Assembly (NCBI GenBank): GCA_023231475.1
Contig: JALJEE010001568.1
Span: 1 to 48,261, forward strand
Length of the DNA stretch: 48,261 nucleotides
Direction of reading: 5' to 3'
Origin: Seison nebaliae
Taxonomy: Eukaryota; Rotifera; Pararotatoria; Seisonacea; Seisonidae
Below are positions 14,235 to 26,867 of this stretch, in pieces (position 1 is the stretch's first letter; each line of letters starts with the position of its first letter). The translations under genes and the position numbers were made by a program. Below the pieces are notes generated by a model that saw nothing but the letters and a program-made list of their open reading frames with translations, searched no databases and was not told the DNA's origin.

Positions 14235-15890
14235 TTAGGATGAGGTCACATTTCCCGAACTTTCTTCTAGAGCTTCTTGAACCATTTTCTTTAGAACGTC
14301 AGCTTGATTGACATATTCGAAGATATGGGGAGCATGAAGTAGAAGTATAAGTGTTCCGATAATGGTTGCGAGGAAGAAAGTTCCCAGCATTAAACGATCG
14401 AAAACTGAAGCAATGTATCGCCATTCCTCACAAATCGTTTCATAATCCTCTTCATGTTTCGTATGTTTGGCAATAAATTGAACAGATTTTGCCGCTTGTA
14501 ATGCTTCCTTACTAATCGGTACATCATCATCTGGTACAAGTTGTTCCTGACAGAATTCCGTTTCATTTTCGCTCCCAAAAATGCCGTCGTCTTCTTGTAC
14601 ATTCTTCGACGAACGACTTAATGTTGGAAGAAGTCGTTGACGTAAATTTGCACAAGAACTACTGAGAGAAGTTTTAGATAAATTTGATCTTGATAATTTT
14701 TTCGGTATTGGATCTTGATCGAAAACTTGATCTTCTGATAATTGTTGATGAGAACGAAAACGGACAGAATCTGATTTCTCCAATCGTTGTCTGGCTTTCC
14801 TTAATTCGAGTTGTTTCTTTTCTTTCGCTTTTGATCGTTCTTTTTCACTTCTTGCCGGTCCCATAAATAGTAATTTTGGTAATTTTTGGATGAATAACCA
14901 TCGAATCCAGACGGGCATTCGGTGTGTTCTCGGTGTTCTGTAATGCCAATTGATGAGGAGGACAGTGACGACGATAGTTATGATATTGACTAAGAATGTA
15001 AATAAGAGATATTTGCTGATGAGCGGAATAACGATGGAAGTTGGTGGAAGAATTTTCGATATCATCAACAAGAACACAACCAAAGCAAGGAGGATACTAA
15101 TACACAATGTCACTTTTTCACCAGCTACTGTTGGAAGATAGAAGACGCAAATGGATAAGAAACTGATAAGACTACTCGGTATAATTAGATTAATCGTATA
15201 GAATAAAGTTTTCCTTCGAATACGTATTTTGTAAACAATCTCTTCTTTTTGAGTATGTTGATTGATGGAAATGTTCATCGGTCCTTCAATCAAATCCCAT
15301 GTTGCACTAACATGATAATCTTTCACTTCTACTTTCTTCACTTTACCAAAACTAATTTGTTTCGCTCGAAATGTCCATGAACCAAATCTCATTTCACATA
15401 CTTGCTCATCAAACGGAAAATATTTTACATCAATATAACAAGAGGATTTATAGATGGCTGGTGGTACCCACAACATGGCACCATAATAATATATGACCAC
15501 ATTCGACTTATAAGACACTTCGTAATTTCCATCGGCATTATTAAAAAGAACGATATCAGGTGTCCACACACGATCAGATGGTACTCTTATCGATTGAATA
15601 TTACCAAAATCTTCCGGTTTCCATTTTAACTGATAATCGGTCCATTCCATATTCAACCAGACGTTCGTCTTCATGATCTGTTCCTTCTCGAACACATGAA
15701 TGATTTGGAGAAGTGAAATGAAGAAATCGATCTTTATCGTTTCGTTCAGTTCCTTCACTGGCCGAATAAGACTATTATAAGTTTTGAATAATTGTTTAAT
15801 TAGAGCCGCCTCATGATCAGATGTATGCACGATTTTAATCGATAAAATTAGTAGTAATTGTGTTAGAGTGAGTAATCGAATAAAATCCAT
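14235..15890 (-). CDS. Nicotinic-type acetylcholine receptor, non-alpha subunit (UNC-29-like), single exon
   Basis: A complete 551-aa pentameric ligand-gated cation channel subunit. It has a signal peptide (residues 1-24), an extracellular domain with VLFNNADGNYEVSY, the Cys loop C151-C165 (CYIDVKYFPFDEQVC), TM1 about 229-252, TM2 258-280 (GEKVTLCISILLAL, with the cation-selecting Glu) and TM3 291-314. A long charged cytoplasmic loop rich in Ser follows, then TM4 near 505-525. Loop C lacks the vicinal CC pair, so this is a structural (non-alpha) subunit that needs alpha partners. The stretches PRTHRMPVWIRWLF and WVPPAIYKSSC recall nematode UNC-29 rather than insect beta-1. There is no intron although neighbouring genes are full of them, so retroposition or wholesale intron loss is possible. 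Confidence 0.93.
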   Translation of the reverse strand: MDFIRLLTLTQLLLILSIKIVHTSDHEAALIKQLFKTYNSLIRPVKELNETIKIDFFISLLQIIHVFEKEQIMKTNVWLNMEWTDYQLKWKPEDFGNIQSIRVPSDRVWTPDIVLFNNADGNYEVSYKSNVVIYYYGAMLWVPPAIYKSSCYIDVKYFPFDEQVCEMRFGSWTFRAKQISFGKVKKVEVKDYHVSATWDLIEGPMNISINQHTQKEEIVYKIRIRRKTLFYTINLIIPSSLISFLSICVFYLPTVAGEKVTLCISILLALVVFLLMISKILPPTSIVIPLISKYLLFTFLVNIITIVVTVLLINWHYRTPRTHRMPVWIRWLFIQKLPKLLFMGPARSEKERSKAKEKKQLELRKARQRLEKSDSVRFRSHQQLSEDQVFDQDPIPKKLSRSNLSKTSLSSSCANLRQRLLPTLSRSSKNVQEDDGIFGSENETEFCQEQLVPDDDVPISKEALQAAKSVQFIAKHTKHEEDYETICEEWRYIASVFDRLMLGTFFLATIIGTLILLLHAPHIFEYVNQADVLKKMVQEALEESSGNVTSS

Positions 15891-17438
15891 TTGTTACTCT
15901 CTCTAGCCTTTTCTTATGTCTCGTTGAGTATAGTTTATTTAATATTTTATGAGTAATGAAGCTCGATCGTTCAATTCACAGCAAACATTTCCATATTCCG
16001 TCGTTTTTTCAAGACTGTTGTGATGAGAGATGGAGGAAACAGGAGAAAATGAGAAAGAATATTCTGTTCTGTATAGACTTATATAATTTCGTATAACTCT
16101 CAGCAATTATATTAGTAGTACGCATCTCATGTTATGCAGATGATGGAGTATGCTTAATGGGAATTAATGCTAGAATTGGAAATGTTGTTGTTGAAAAAGA
16201 AATAAGGAAACTACTCTCCTCCTTCTCCCTTCCATTATGCGAATGGATGTAATCGGAGTCAAATTATTTGCTTTCCTATTATATGCAGTTAGTGTATGCT
16301 AACACTTTGGGAGGGGAGTCCATCTGCGGAAAGGAAAAAAATTAACCTCTCCTATACACGTATACACTTCGTTAGTTAAATCTCACATGAAATGTTGTCT
16401 TATGTAGAGCTGCATGTAAGGGAGTATGTATAACTCAAGCGATATATTCGGCTGTTCAGACACCGATAAGAGGAGGAGGGGGAAACGAGATTTCTTAAGC
16501 AAAACATGCTCTATCTCTCCACTACTTTTTGCTATTGTTAAATAACATTCATCTACTTATATAGGAAACTCAAATATATTCCCTTCTTAACTGATTGATC
16601 ATTTATTTTATCTTTCATCTGAAACCTAATAACATCATTTCATTAGATTCATCCCTTCAAACAAACATGAAACCGAAAATAAGAAACTTTATTGGAATAT
16701 TCTTTCCATTTCTCTTAATATACTTCAATTTGCCAACATTTCCGTAGGAACAAATGTCATAACGAATATTTCTTTCATTTCCTATCCTTGTTACTAACAG
16801 TTACTGTCAGTAAGTATTGTACAATGGCAACAATTTAATTCAACGAATAGTAATACAGGAAATTCATTTATAAATCGAACATGATATTAATCAAATTAAC
16901 AATTCCATTCCAATTAATGGTGCCAATTCCATTAGGTCTCAAATTTCCCTAATTAAATATTAAATCAAAAGACCACTCATAAATTCATCTATTCACTTAT
17001 AAAATTATTCTTAAGAACATGTAACATCTGTGATCAAATATGTTAAGTAATTTCTTAAAATTTTAATTAATTCCATCCCAGCACAACATCAAATATCACA
17101 TAAAATTTTAAATAAAACTAAAATTTCTTAAAAATAAAACTTTCATTTCAATGTGTTCTCACTGATCACCGATTTGTTAATTGACATAATTCTACTAATT
17201 CCCTTCCATTTCTAAGGTAACCAGTTAGATGACATTGTAATCGAAATCGACATAGAATAGAAGTAAAAAAGTATTTGATAAGAAACTTATATTTGTAGTG
17301 AAATTCAACTATAATCGATTTCGTTCTTCATCTTTTAATAAAAACTCGTTCGAAAAGGAGAGAAGCATGTGAAAACTTTGAAGTATTTTCATTTCACCAC
17401 ATGCTCTCTCCGTCAAATTTTGAGCAATGTTATGTTAT
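15891..17438. other. Intergenic region between receptor and kinesin genes
   Basis: Divergent promoter region of about 1.5 kb. No open frame, RNA gene or long repeat was recognised. Confidence 0.5.
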
Positions 17439-17452
17439 GTTGCTATGGGAAC
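17439..17452 (+). promoter_or_regulatory. X-box (RFX/DAF-19-type site) upstream of the kinesin
   Basis: GTTGCTATGGGAAC matches the 14-bp X-box consensus RYYNYYWWRRNRAC at every position and is one core base from the classical GTTGCCATGG-AAC form. It lies 156-143 bp before the ATG of the KIF28/KLP-6 kinesin, in the same place and orientation range as X-boxes of nematode ciliary genes. RFX factors drive ciliary genes in many animals. The degenerate consensus also occurs by chance in AT-rich DNA, so function is inferred from position plus gene identity. Confidence 0.65.
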
Positions 17453-17594
17453 TAACAACAAATATTTATAAGGTCGGCCCCAATAACGATTCGACTTGGT
17501 CAAAATCTTTATCGACAAAAATTTCAGTAAGAAATTCTTAAAATTCCCATTTTTCATATAGACCACATTTGTCTACGATTAACAGTTTTGAAAG

Positions 17595-20500
17595 ATGCCA
17601 GAAGAAGAAAGCGTTCGGGTTGCCGTTCGCGTCCGTCCATTCAATAGTCGTGAAAAGGAGCGAAATGCCAAACTCGTCATATCGATGAAAGGAAAAAGTA
17701 CTACCATCACCGAACCATCAACAGGAGGCGATAGGAAATTTGCATTCGATTATTCTTATTGGTCTCATGATGGTTTCAAAAAATTAGATGATGGATATCT
17801 CGCTAAAGACACGTCACAACCGAATGGCAACAATTACGCCGAACAGAATAATGTCTTCGACGATTTAGGTAGAGGTGTATTAGCCAATGCGTGGGAGGGT
17901 TACAATTCATCACTATTCGCGTACGGACAAACGGGTAGTGGTAAATCATGGTCGGTTGTCGGTTATGGTACAAATCGAGGAATTGTTCCAAAATTCTGCG
18001 ATACGATTTTCACTGAAATCGCCGCAAAAACTGAAGATGCTCAATATGAAGTTTCTTTCAAAATTTCTCTAAAAATGATTCCTAATCCGTTTCTAAGGTT
18101 TCTTTCAGTATGTTAGAAATTTATTGTGAAGTTGTTCGAGATTTGTTGGATTCAAAATCGAGTAATAAACATGGACTCAAAATCAGATTTCATCCCAAAA
18201 AAGGATTTTACGGTTAGAAAACGGAATTACAGAAATGTCGAAAAATTATTTTGTTTAAGTTGAGAAACTTCGTCAGGAATTAGTAGCGAATTATCAAGAT
18301 ATTGAAAAATTGATGGAATTGGGAACATCGAATCGAACAGTTGCCTCTACTAAAATGAATGCGACGAGTAGTCGTGCTCATACCATCGTCACATTGAAAT
18401 TAGTTCAGAAATACAAAAATGCTGCAGGGCAAGAAACTGCGAAATCTTCAATCACAAATCTAGTCGATTTAGCAGGAAGGTTAATCAATTATTTCATTCA
18501 AATATAAATATTTTATTAAACAGTGAACGAGCTGAGAATACTGGAGCTACAGGTGATCGATTGAAGGAAGGTGCCGCCATCAATCTTTCTTTATCATCAT
18601 TAGGTAACGTGATCTCGGCCTTAGCTGAACAAGCTGAAGGAAAAAATATCCGAGGTTTTTTTTTGAAAAAATTTTCTTTTTCAATTTTTTTCTAAAATTT
18701 TAGTTCCGTTTAGAGATTCAGCTTTGACCAAATTATTGATGAATGCACTTGGAGGTAATAGTAAAACAATTATGATTGCTGCAATCAGTCCAGCTGATAT
18801 CAATTATGATGAATCGTTGTCGACTTTACGATATGGTTAATTATCTGAAATTCTAAGATAATACTGAACATTTTCAATTAATTTTCTTTTTAGCCGATCG
18901 AGCGAAACAGATCAAATGTAAAGTGCAAGTGAATGAAGATCCGACGGAGAAGTTGATTCGTGAGTTGAATGAAGAGAATGACCGATTGAAAAAACTGATA
19001 TCGGAAGGAGGAATAGATCCAGCTCAATTGGCTGAATTGGGAGGAGCAGCTGGAGGTGATATGAGTAACGAAGGTTAGAGAAATTTAAATGATTTAAATG
19101 ACATAAATATTTGTTGCAGAATTGGATGAGTTGAAGAAAGAAATGCAAGCGGAGATGGAAGAGAATGAACGAGAAGTAGAAGAGATGAAGAAACAATACG
19201 AACAGAAATTAGCTGAAATGAGAACTAGACAAGTTAACTTATTAGAAGTTGTTTTAAAATTTATTTTTTTTCTGGTAGGGCGGAGCCATTGGGGAACGAT
19301 CAGAATTGAATGAAAAAGCGAAAACGACAGCACATTTCTATAATTTGAATATGGATATGATGTTAACTGGAAACATCAAATATTTATTGGACAAAGATAA
19401 ATTGACAATTGGTGATACATCGGATAATCAAATAGAAATCTTCGGACCAAGTATTCAAGATCATCATGCTGTTGTTGTTGTTCAAGAAGATCGATATTTC
19501 ATCGAACCAGTTAATGAAGATGCTATGGTATATGTCAATGGAAATGTGATAAATGGATTAACAGAATTATTTCATTATGATCGAATAGTTTTTGGTAATA
19601 CGCAATATTATACTCTTTGTATACCATCAAAAATTAGTGAAAACGATCAACCACCACAATGGCTTCAAGCTCAAGAAGAAATTAATGGAACTGCAACGAA
19701 AAAACAATTGTCCGGTCTAACACCGAAACAACAACGTGATCAATTTCTATTGGAGGAGGATTTAGCGGAAATGATTCCAGCAGTGGAAGAGGCGAATGCT
19801 ATTTCCAGCAAACTGGATAAAAAAATGAGATATGAATGTGTTCCGGTAACGGGAATGGCACGAGGTGAACCACTTGCTCGAACTATGCCGTTTGTTCATG
19901 TCGAGAATTTCGAAGACACTTTACAATGGTGGTATGATAAACGAACATTTTTAGCAAAACAATATACGATGAAAGATATTTATGATGATTTCAAATCAGG
20001 TAAACCAAATTGGGATAGAAAGAAACGTAACGATCCTTTTTATGAATCGCCCGACACACCATTCCAATTAGGAACAGTAAATGTTCCACTGAAAGCATTA
20101 TCTCATCAAGTTCATTAACTTTTCCTTAAAATTTTCATTAGAATTGATAGATCGAATTGAAAGAAACATTGAAAATTGTTGGATTTAAAGGTGACGAATT
20201 GGGCACGATTGATGTTAATTTTTTAAGTATTTCTTTTTCTTTCTAATTTCTTTAGATTGAACTAGTTCCATGTGATGGAAATGGAAGAGAGTATACTGAG
20301 AAGGATGATAAAATGGTTGAAAATCCGAAAGAATTAATTGGAAAACCATATTATCTGGTGGTGAAAGTGGGACAAATGAATGCATTGGAGAGTCAATATG
20401 AAGTTAGGAGGATTGAAGGAAAAATTGGGAAATAATTTATTTTCGAAGGATATCTATTGTCGATATAAATTCGAGGAGGATGTGACCGCTCATCAAACAA

Positions 20501-21075
20501 CAACAGTGAAAGGTACTCATCGTCCGAATTTCAAATATAAGAAAATTCATAAATATGAAACAGCGCTAAATGAAGAGGTTTTCATTGATGAATTTTTGTC
20601 TTTTGATTTATGGAGTTTATAGAATTTGAAATATTTAATGGAGAGTTCGTTGATGATACAAGTGTGGACGGAGCAGAAACATCCGAAAAAGAAGGAAACA
20701 AAAGGAAAGAACACGAAGGAATTGATGAAGGAAATGAGAAAATTGACGAGGAAAGAATTGAAGAAACAAGGTAAGAATAAGAAAGAAATGGTCGTTTGTA
20801 ATAGTCAGACAACGGAAAAAACGAAGGATATCGAACAAAACCTTAATGTGATGACGGCGTTACATAAGAGATTAGAAGTGCGATTGGTTATTATCAGATT
20901 TATTAACGATTCCTCTTTCATTAGTCTATAGAATAATGTTAAATATCTGATTGATCAATGTAATGAGAAGGGAAGGAAAATGGTAGCTGTGGAATTAGTT
21001 CGAGACGTTTGGCAATCGAGCTCGGGAGAGGAGGCAAGAAAAATCGTTCGAATCGGATTCAAGAAGGATAGTTAG
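17595..21075 (+). CDS. klp-6: Kinesin-3 family motor KIF28/KLP-6
   Basis: Thirteen exons (17595-18050, 18098-18212, 18260-18479, 18524-18654, 18704-18835, 18894-19073, 19120-19232, 19279-20109, 20151-20213, 20256-20402, 20449-20577, 20623-20886, 20932-21075) sum to 2925 nt, giving 974 aa, near the size I recall for C. elegans KLP-6 (about 930). The motor domain starts [18 protein letters not shown] and has the P-loop GQTGSGKS, switch I NATSSRAH and switch II DLAGSERA. A neck/coiled coil follows ([20 protein letters not shown]), then an FHA domain (about 19345-19640, [15 protein letters not shown]) and the KIF28-type tail. No poly-lysine K-loop is seen near GKNIRVPFRDS. KLP-6 carries polycystins in sensory cilia of nematodes and KIF28 moves mitochondria in mammals. 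The upstream X-box favours a ciliary role here. Introns are 41-59 bp. Confidence 0.95.
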
Positions 21076-24000
21076 GTTTTCTTGGATATTTAATTTAATT
21101 AATTAATTTGATTATTCTTATTCCAATTTATTAAAACGATCCTAATCAACTCAATTGCACTCAACAGACAGTGATACAATTTCATACAAAAGTTCCGCAT
21201 CCTTAAAAAGTGACAAAATTAATAGTAATCATGCTACACAATCATCGACCTGTATTCTACTTTAATGAACGTGACATCGTAATGATTTTTGTTCTTTATG
21301 AGAATATCTTTTCCTTTCACCAATTCACATTAACTTCACTCCAATACAATTTAACTTTGTTTGTTTCTTTTTCTCATACTTCTTAATTCTCCCCTACATT
21401 CCTTTCTCCCTAACGATATTTCCCTAGAAAAACGACACAAAATGAGTAACACATCAATAAAATCGACAGAGAATGATATATGTTTAAATTTCGTTTCTTA
21501 TGACATAAACGGAAAACTTTTATAATGTCATTTAATAACTGATTCATCTCATTCTCTAAATTGATATCATCAAATGCATTTAATCGACAGCCACTCAATT
21601 ATTAGGACACAGAGGGAAAGAAAGAAAGAATATACAAGGTATCAATTTGTTGAGGTTGAGATGATTTTTTATGTGTTTAAGCAAATATGGAAAGTGGACA
21701 TACGTATTTACGTAATAGTATATTTCATAGGTTTACACAATTTTATGAAGTTATTTTTATGAGAAAAATGGCCTAAATAATAGTAATTTGCATTAGATTA
21801 ATCGTTTATCTAATGTTATAAAACTTAAATTTAGAATAATTACGACCGACGACAACAATCGATAATTATTGGTTATCATTGTTTATTGAATAAATAGATG
21901 GTTGAGTTGTTATCATTCATTTCCAGTGTATATTTGCTGACAGTGAGTGATTTCGGTTAAGTTTCCTACTGTCGCTATTTACATAGAACCTTTCATTTCC
22001 ATTCCTCTTATTATCAACAACAATTCAATCTTAACGCCAGTCTACTTCTATGTACGTGGAAAGAATAAGTAAATTTCATGTTTATTCTAAACTACTCTAG
22101 TACATTGACGAAAAAAACATTGATGGGGTTCACTGGAAATTGTTTATTGACTAAAAACTTCTTTTTTCAGTTGTTGACTCTTGAGTTATTGTACTCGATG
22201 TGTATTATTGAGGTTTTGAAAGAAAGAAACCTAAAGATAAATAGATAATTTGGGGATAAATGTAACTAAACTCGTTAACATCAATAATTAGCTGGTAGTC
22301 GTCAAATTTTGGATATACAACTACGTTTCTTTCCTTATTGGTCTATGACCGTTAACTGTATTGGGAAAAGGCTCTGTATCACATCAATTATCTTCAAATT
22401 GATACATATTATCGGAAGAAGGAAGACATCTTACAATGTCGCCCTTAAACTTGAGTTTATGTGAGAAAGACTCTAAAAGACATAGGAAAATTTTCATTAA
22501 AGATGTTTTTGTTGGAAAAAATGAAATTGAAAATTAAAAAAAAACAGGGGATGAATGTTGCGGATCAATCAACAATAACAAGGAATTTACGAATGTAGAA
22601 AACAAGATGTAGAGATTGATTAATATTAATAAATGTTAGATGGAAATGAAGATGGATAATAAAATGGATTATATTATGATTATATCGTATGATTTGTAAC
22701 TTTTCATTTTGTACATGTATTGTCTCATTAATTTAAGTGTACAAAGTCCCATGTTAGGCTAGGCTAAGCTACGTATCAAGCATCCTATATTTGGTCTCCC
22801 TAACTCTTTTCTTTTTTAAAGATAGCATGAGTATTTTGAGATAAATCTTCATCCGTATACAACGGATAATGTATATATTGATATATGGTAATACAAGATT
22901 AAGATTAAACTCACTTCTCCATGTTCAATATTCATATAATATTATCTCATCCATGTGGATGAGGGAGAACGAAAATTCCTTTATATAGTCGGCAACGTCA
23001 AGATGAAGAAAGTTCGAGTGTAGAACGATTGGAGCAGATTGTTATCTTATCTCTACTCGATGTGGAGAGAAAATCGAATTATTAATTTTCTTCGATATAT
23101 ATATCCAGGATCGTATACACGAAATGAAAATAAGACTTAAACGAGGATAATAGTCATAATCATGGGATGAAAGCGACCGTCTTATTATTCTCATTTCGAT
23201 TCTTTTTCTTCTTTCTTTTACCTTTCTACTCGTGTATGGAGAGCTGGATGGAGAATTAGTTTCAACCTCTAATTTCTGATTGCTTGTCTTTGTTCTTTCA
23301 CACACAAATAAATGGACGACGGTCATTTATTTGTTGATGAGTTTTCGACAAATTTTGACTTTCCACTTAATCAGTAGTAGTATTATACGACTTGGTTGAG
23401 AATGTTGTACGTTTGTGAACTGACACTGAATGTTCTCTCACTCAAACTAATCGATGTCAACATCATTCTTCAACACAGATGTTATCCCGTCTTTTCATGT
23501 AGTAAGATGTCATCCCTCGTAATGTTGTAGAACGTGAACCACTTTTCTTTTATTCAATCCCCCATCCAGATTGTAATGTGTTAAACTGATTTATGTATTA
23601 TGATTATATTTTAAGGCGTACATCTCGGTGTCTATTGAGATGTAGGGTGGCGTAACAAGTTCGGGGAAGACATCGAAAAATGAACTCCTAGTAAAAAGAA
23701 AACACTTTGTAACAAGCTGAGAAAGTTATCGTAGAACTTAATCTTCGCAATGCTTTCCTCTCCTTCGTTTTTACCACCCAATCTCTCCGTAGTTTCTTTT
23801 CCTCTTAACCAAAGTTTTATCTATCAATTTCGAAGTTCGTTTATACAAAGACATTTTGAGAATGAGAATCTCAACAACGTTCCCCATCTTCTCCCATTCG
23901 ATCGATTTCCGTATTTAGATATTTCCTGATATAGATAAATACCAAACTATTCAAAATCCCAAGGCTTCATCGAATATACTTCCTTTCTGTTTTGACACTT

Positions 24001-24202
24001 TCACATCACTTTATTTTTTCTGAAAGACTGGAATTCTTTCACGGTTATTTTCCAAACAAACGATCAATTTAACCTTCTATTTTTTCGTCATTCTCTTTTT
24101 TCTTTTGAAGAATCTTCTTCTTCTTCTTTTACTTCTCCCGTCGAACACCAATAAAACTATAAGTTTCTTTCTAAAATTATAACTCTTACTAGTTAGACAG
24201 TT
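21076..24202. other. 3.1-kb gene-poor region
   Basis: Largest gap in the window. Only short unconvincing frames occur on both strands (for example 23042-23326 minus, basic and low complexity). No RNA gene, transposon or long repeat was recognised. It includes the 3' UTR of the kinesin and the promoter of the CLASP-like gene. Confidence 0.45.
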
Positions 24203-26867
24203 ATGGATCGCGCTCTGCTCGAACAATTCGTCGGACCGCGTGTTCGTTACGGACAAACGGCAGAATGTCATCTACCTAAATCAACTAATCGAATAACCTC
24301 AAATTATTTGAATTGTTTAACGAAAACAATCGATCTGAATAAGAATATTAAATTAAGAAATAAATTGAATGAAGATAAATGGAAAAATATCAAATATCGA
24401 TATCTCCAAAAAAGTTCAACGTTTGAGAAGAGAGTGGAAGAATCAGTAAATAAAAGTCTGATAAAAAAACCTGATCCCATTCTAACAACACATTTAGATA
24501 GTAGTGATTCAGGTTGTTCATCTCAATCGATCGATAAAGAAGATGTGACTATATCACCGAAAAAAAAATTTAACAACTATAAAGCATCGTCAATTATTTC
24601 ATCTGTGACGATGTTACCTAAAGTATCGAATCAATATCGGAAACAATTAATCTCCTCATCAACAAGTACATTCCAATCGCCGTCAATAAAAAAATCGGTA
24701 AATTCAATAATAATGAATAAATCGATGAATAATTTCAATACGATTAATTCCGATTTGAAATTGAAAGAATTCAGAGAGATTATCCATGAAAATATTCCTC
24801 TCATCGATATACCAAATTTTCAAACATTTAAACAATTATTAGAATTAGTTAAAAGTTCAATCATTCACCAAATGCCTAATGCTCTCAATTATTTGAGAGG
24901 AACGAATGAATCGAAAATTATTAAATCTACAAATATTTATTCTCAATCAGCAACGAACGAAATTCAATATCGTATAGCTGGTTACATGTTATTACGAGGT
25001 ATCTTAACAAACGATGCGATAGTGAAATATCAAAAATATTTTTTAGATGTCATGAAACATTTGGTGAAAGATATGAATAAAAATTTTCAAGAAGCTCGAT
25101 CTCCTTTATGTAATATAAGTTGTCTAACTTTAGCTTTGTTCGCTAGACGATGTGGTAATATCTCGTCATCATTCAATTTCTTTATTGAAGTTTTATTTAT
25201 TTCATTATTGCCCTTAACGGCGAGTAATGTGAAATCGATCGATCAAATTGCCATGTTCACAGCTGAATTAATTATAGAACATACGGCTACCACACGAATA
25301 TTGAACGCTGTTCTCGAGAGTCTAGCACAACAGAAACAGAAAGCAGCCAGACGTATTATATGTCGCTTACTTGGTGTCTTGTTACGAGAATGGTCAATGA
25401 AACATTTTTCGTTATTATCGAAACAATCGGAGAATATTGCTTCAACCATAAAAATTGGTTTGAATGACGCTGATGGAAAAACGAGAGAGGAAGCTCGAAA
25501 AGTTTTTGCCATTTATCTACCTATCTTCAAAGATCCAGCAATGAAACTGTTGGGTGAATTGGATGGTAAAAAGCAGAAACAATTGAAAGAAAATATTTCA
25601 ATCAACTGTTCGGAAATCTTCCAACAGGTCAATCGTCTCCGTCAACAATCACTCAGTTCCTTATCCTCAAGTCGTTATGCCTTAGACAATTCTTCAAATA
25701 TAATGAATTCAACAATCATAACAACAACAACAACAACCAGTAATCGTCATCGAAATGATAATGATTCATTGAATGAAAAGAAATCAATAAATGGAAAATC
25801 GAAAAGAAATGACGAGGACGCCGACAACGACGACGATGATGATGATGATGATGAGAGAAATCTTAATAAGAGACAACGAATTGTTTCTTCTAAACGTGTC
25901 ACGGCGAGAACAATAAAAAACGCCTGTCGTCTCAAGAAGTTAGAGGAGAAGATGCAAAACGAAGAAAATTATCGAATGGAGTTCCCGGACAAACACAACA
26001 TCGCAGAAGAGATGAACAAGAACGAACAGATTCTTCGATGGATGAACATTAATCATGAAAACGTATCAACAATTCCACAATCTACTAATCAACTCTCCAC
26101 CGATCGTATTAGTAATAACTCAATCAATTCTAAATTGAAACATCCACTCATCCTCAATAGTCGTTCAACTACATTATCCTCTGTCGGATTCTCTCAATCC
26201 AAAAGACATTTCAACAAATATGACGAATTACGTTCATCTCAAAAAAGTTTCAAACAAAATAATTCAGGAGAAATAGTTCCATCTTTCTTCATTCTATTTT
26301 TCTTATTTTTTGAATTTTAAAATTTTTTAAGGAATTAATTCGATTGAGACTGTTATTGGACAACAGTGAAAGTTCAGGAAAACAAATCGTAAATATTTGT
26401 TTAAAATATATAACTAAAGTTTTCTTTCTCTTATTTTAATTGTTAAATAATTAAATAATTTATAGAAGGATTCAGTAGAAACGTTAATTCAATTATTGGA
26501 AGGTTATTCGAAGTCGAATAATTTAGAGAAAATCGAAGAACAACTCATCGAATGGATAAATGGAGAAGAAAATGAAAATTATTTGTTGAATTATCTTCGT
26601 TTATTGTCATCGTTGATCGAACATCGATTACTTCCAACAAAAGAACTCACAAATCATTATGTCAAATTATTAGAAGTTCTGAAGGATTGGTGGATCACCA
26701 GTCGATTAGCAACTATAAGGAAAACAATTGTTTTCATCATCGTCGATCTGATGTTGTCGTCAGAAAAGAATCGAGAAAAATGTGAAAAAGTTTTAGCCCC
26801 ACTCTCTCGTGCACAAGAGAAACTTTTAGAACTTTATATGAACAAACGAAAGACGAATGAAAAATGA
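24203..26867 (+). CDS. CLASP-like microtubule-associated protein with one TOG domain
   Basis: Three exons (24203-26275, 26332-26388, 26466-26867) give 843 aa. After a basic, serine-rich N-terminal third, residues about 185-480 form a HEAT/TOG-type helical array. The last part, KQKAARRIICRLLGVLLREW...NIASTIKIGLNDADGKTREEARKVF, matches the CLASP TOG signature (RRRSFEFLDLLLQEW...TIKKGIHDADAEARVEARK). A basic and acidic linker follows, with an aspartate run near 25830 and KKRQ/KR patches. The C-terminal helical block (about 26480-26860) resembles the CLASP interaction domain region. CLASPs promote microtubule rescue at kinetochores, centrosomes and the cortex. The protein is shorter than typical CLASPs (about 1000-1500 aa): I see a single clear TOG and no obvious SxIP motif. 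Orthology is likely but not certain. Confidence 0.75.

Noticed and set aside
23042-23326. 94-aa basic minus-strand frame in the gene-poor gap
   Set aside because: No family resemblance, no neighbouring exons, and a composition like the surrounding spacer.
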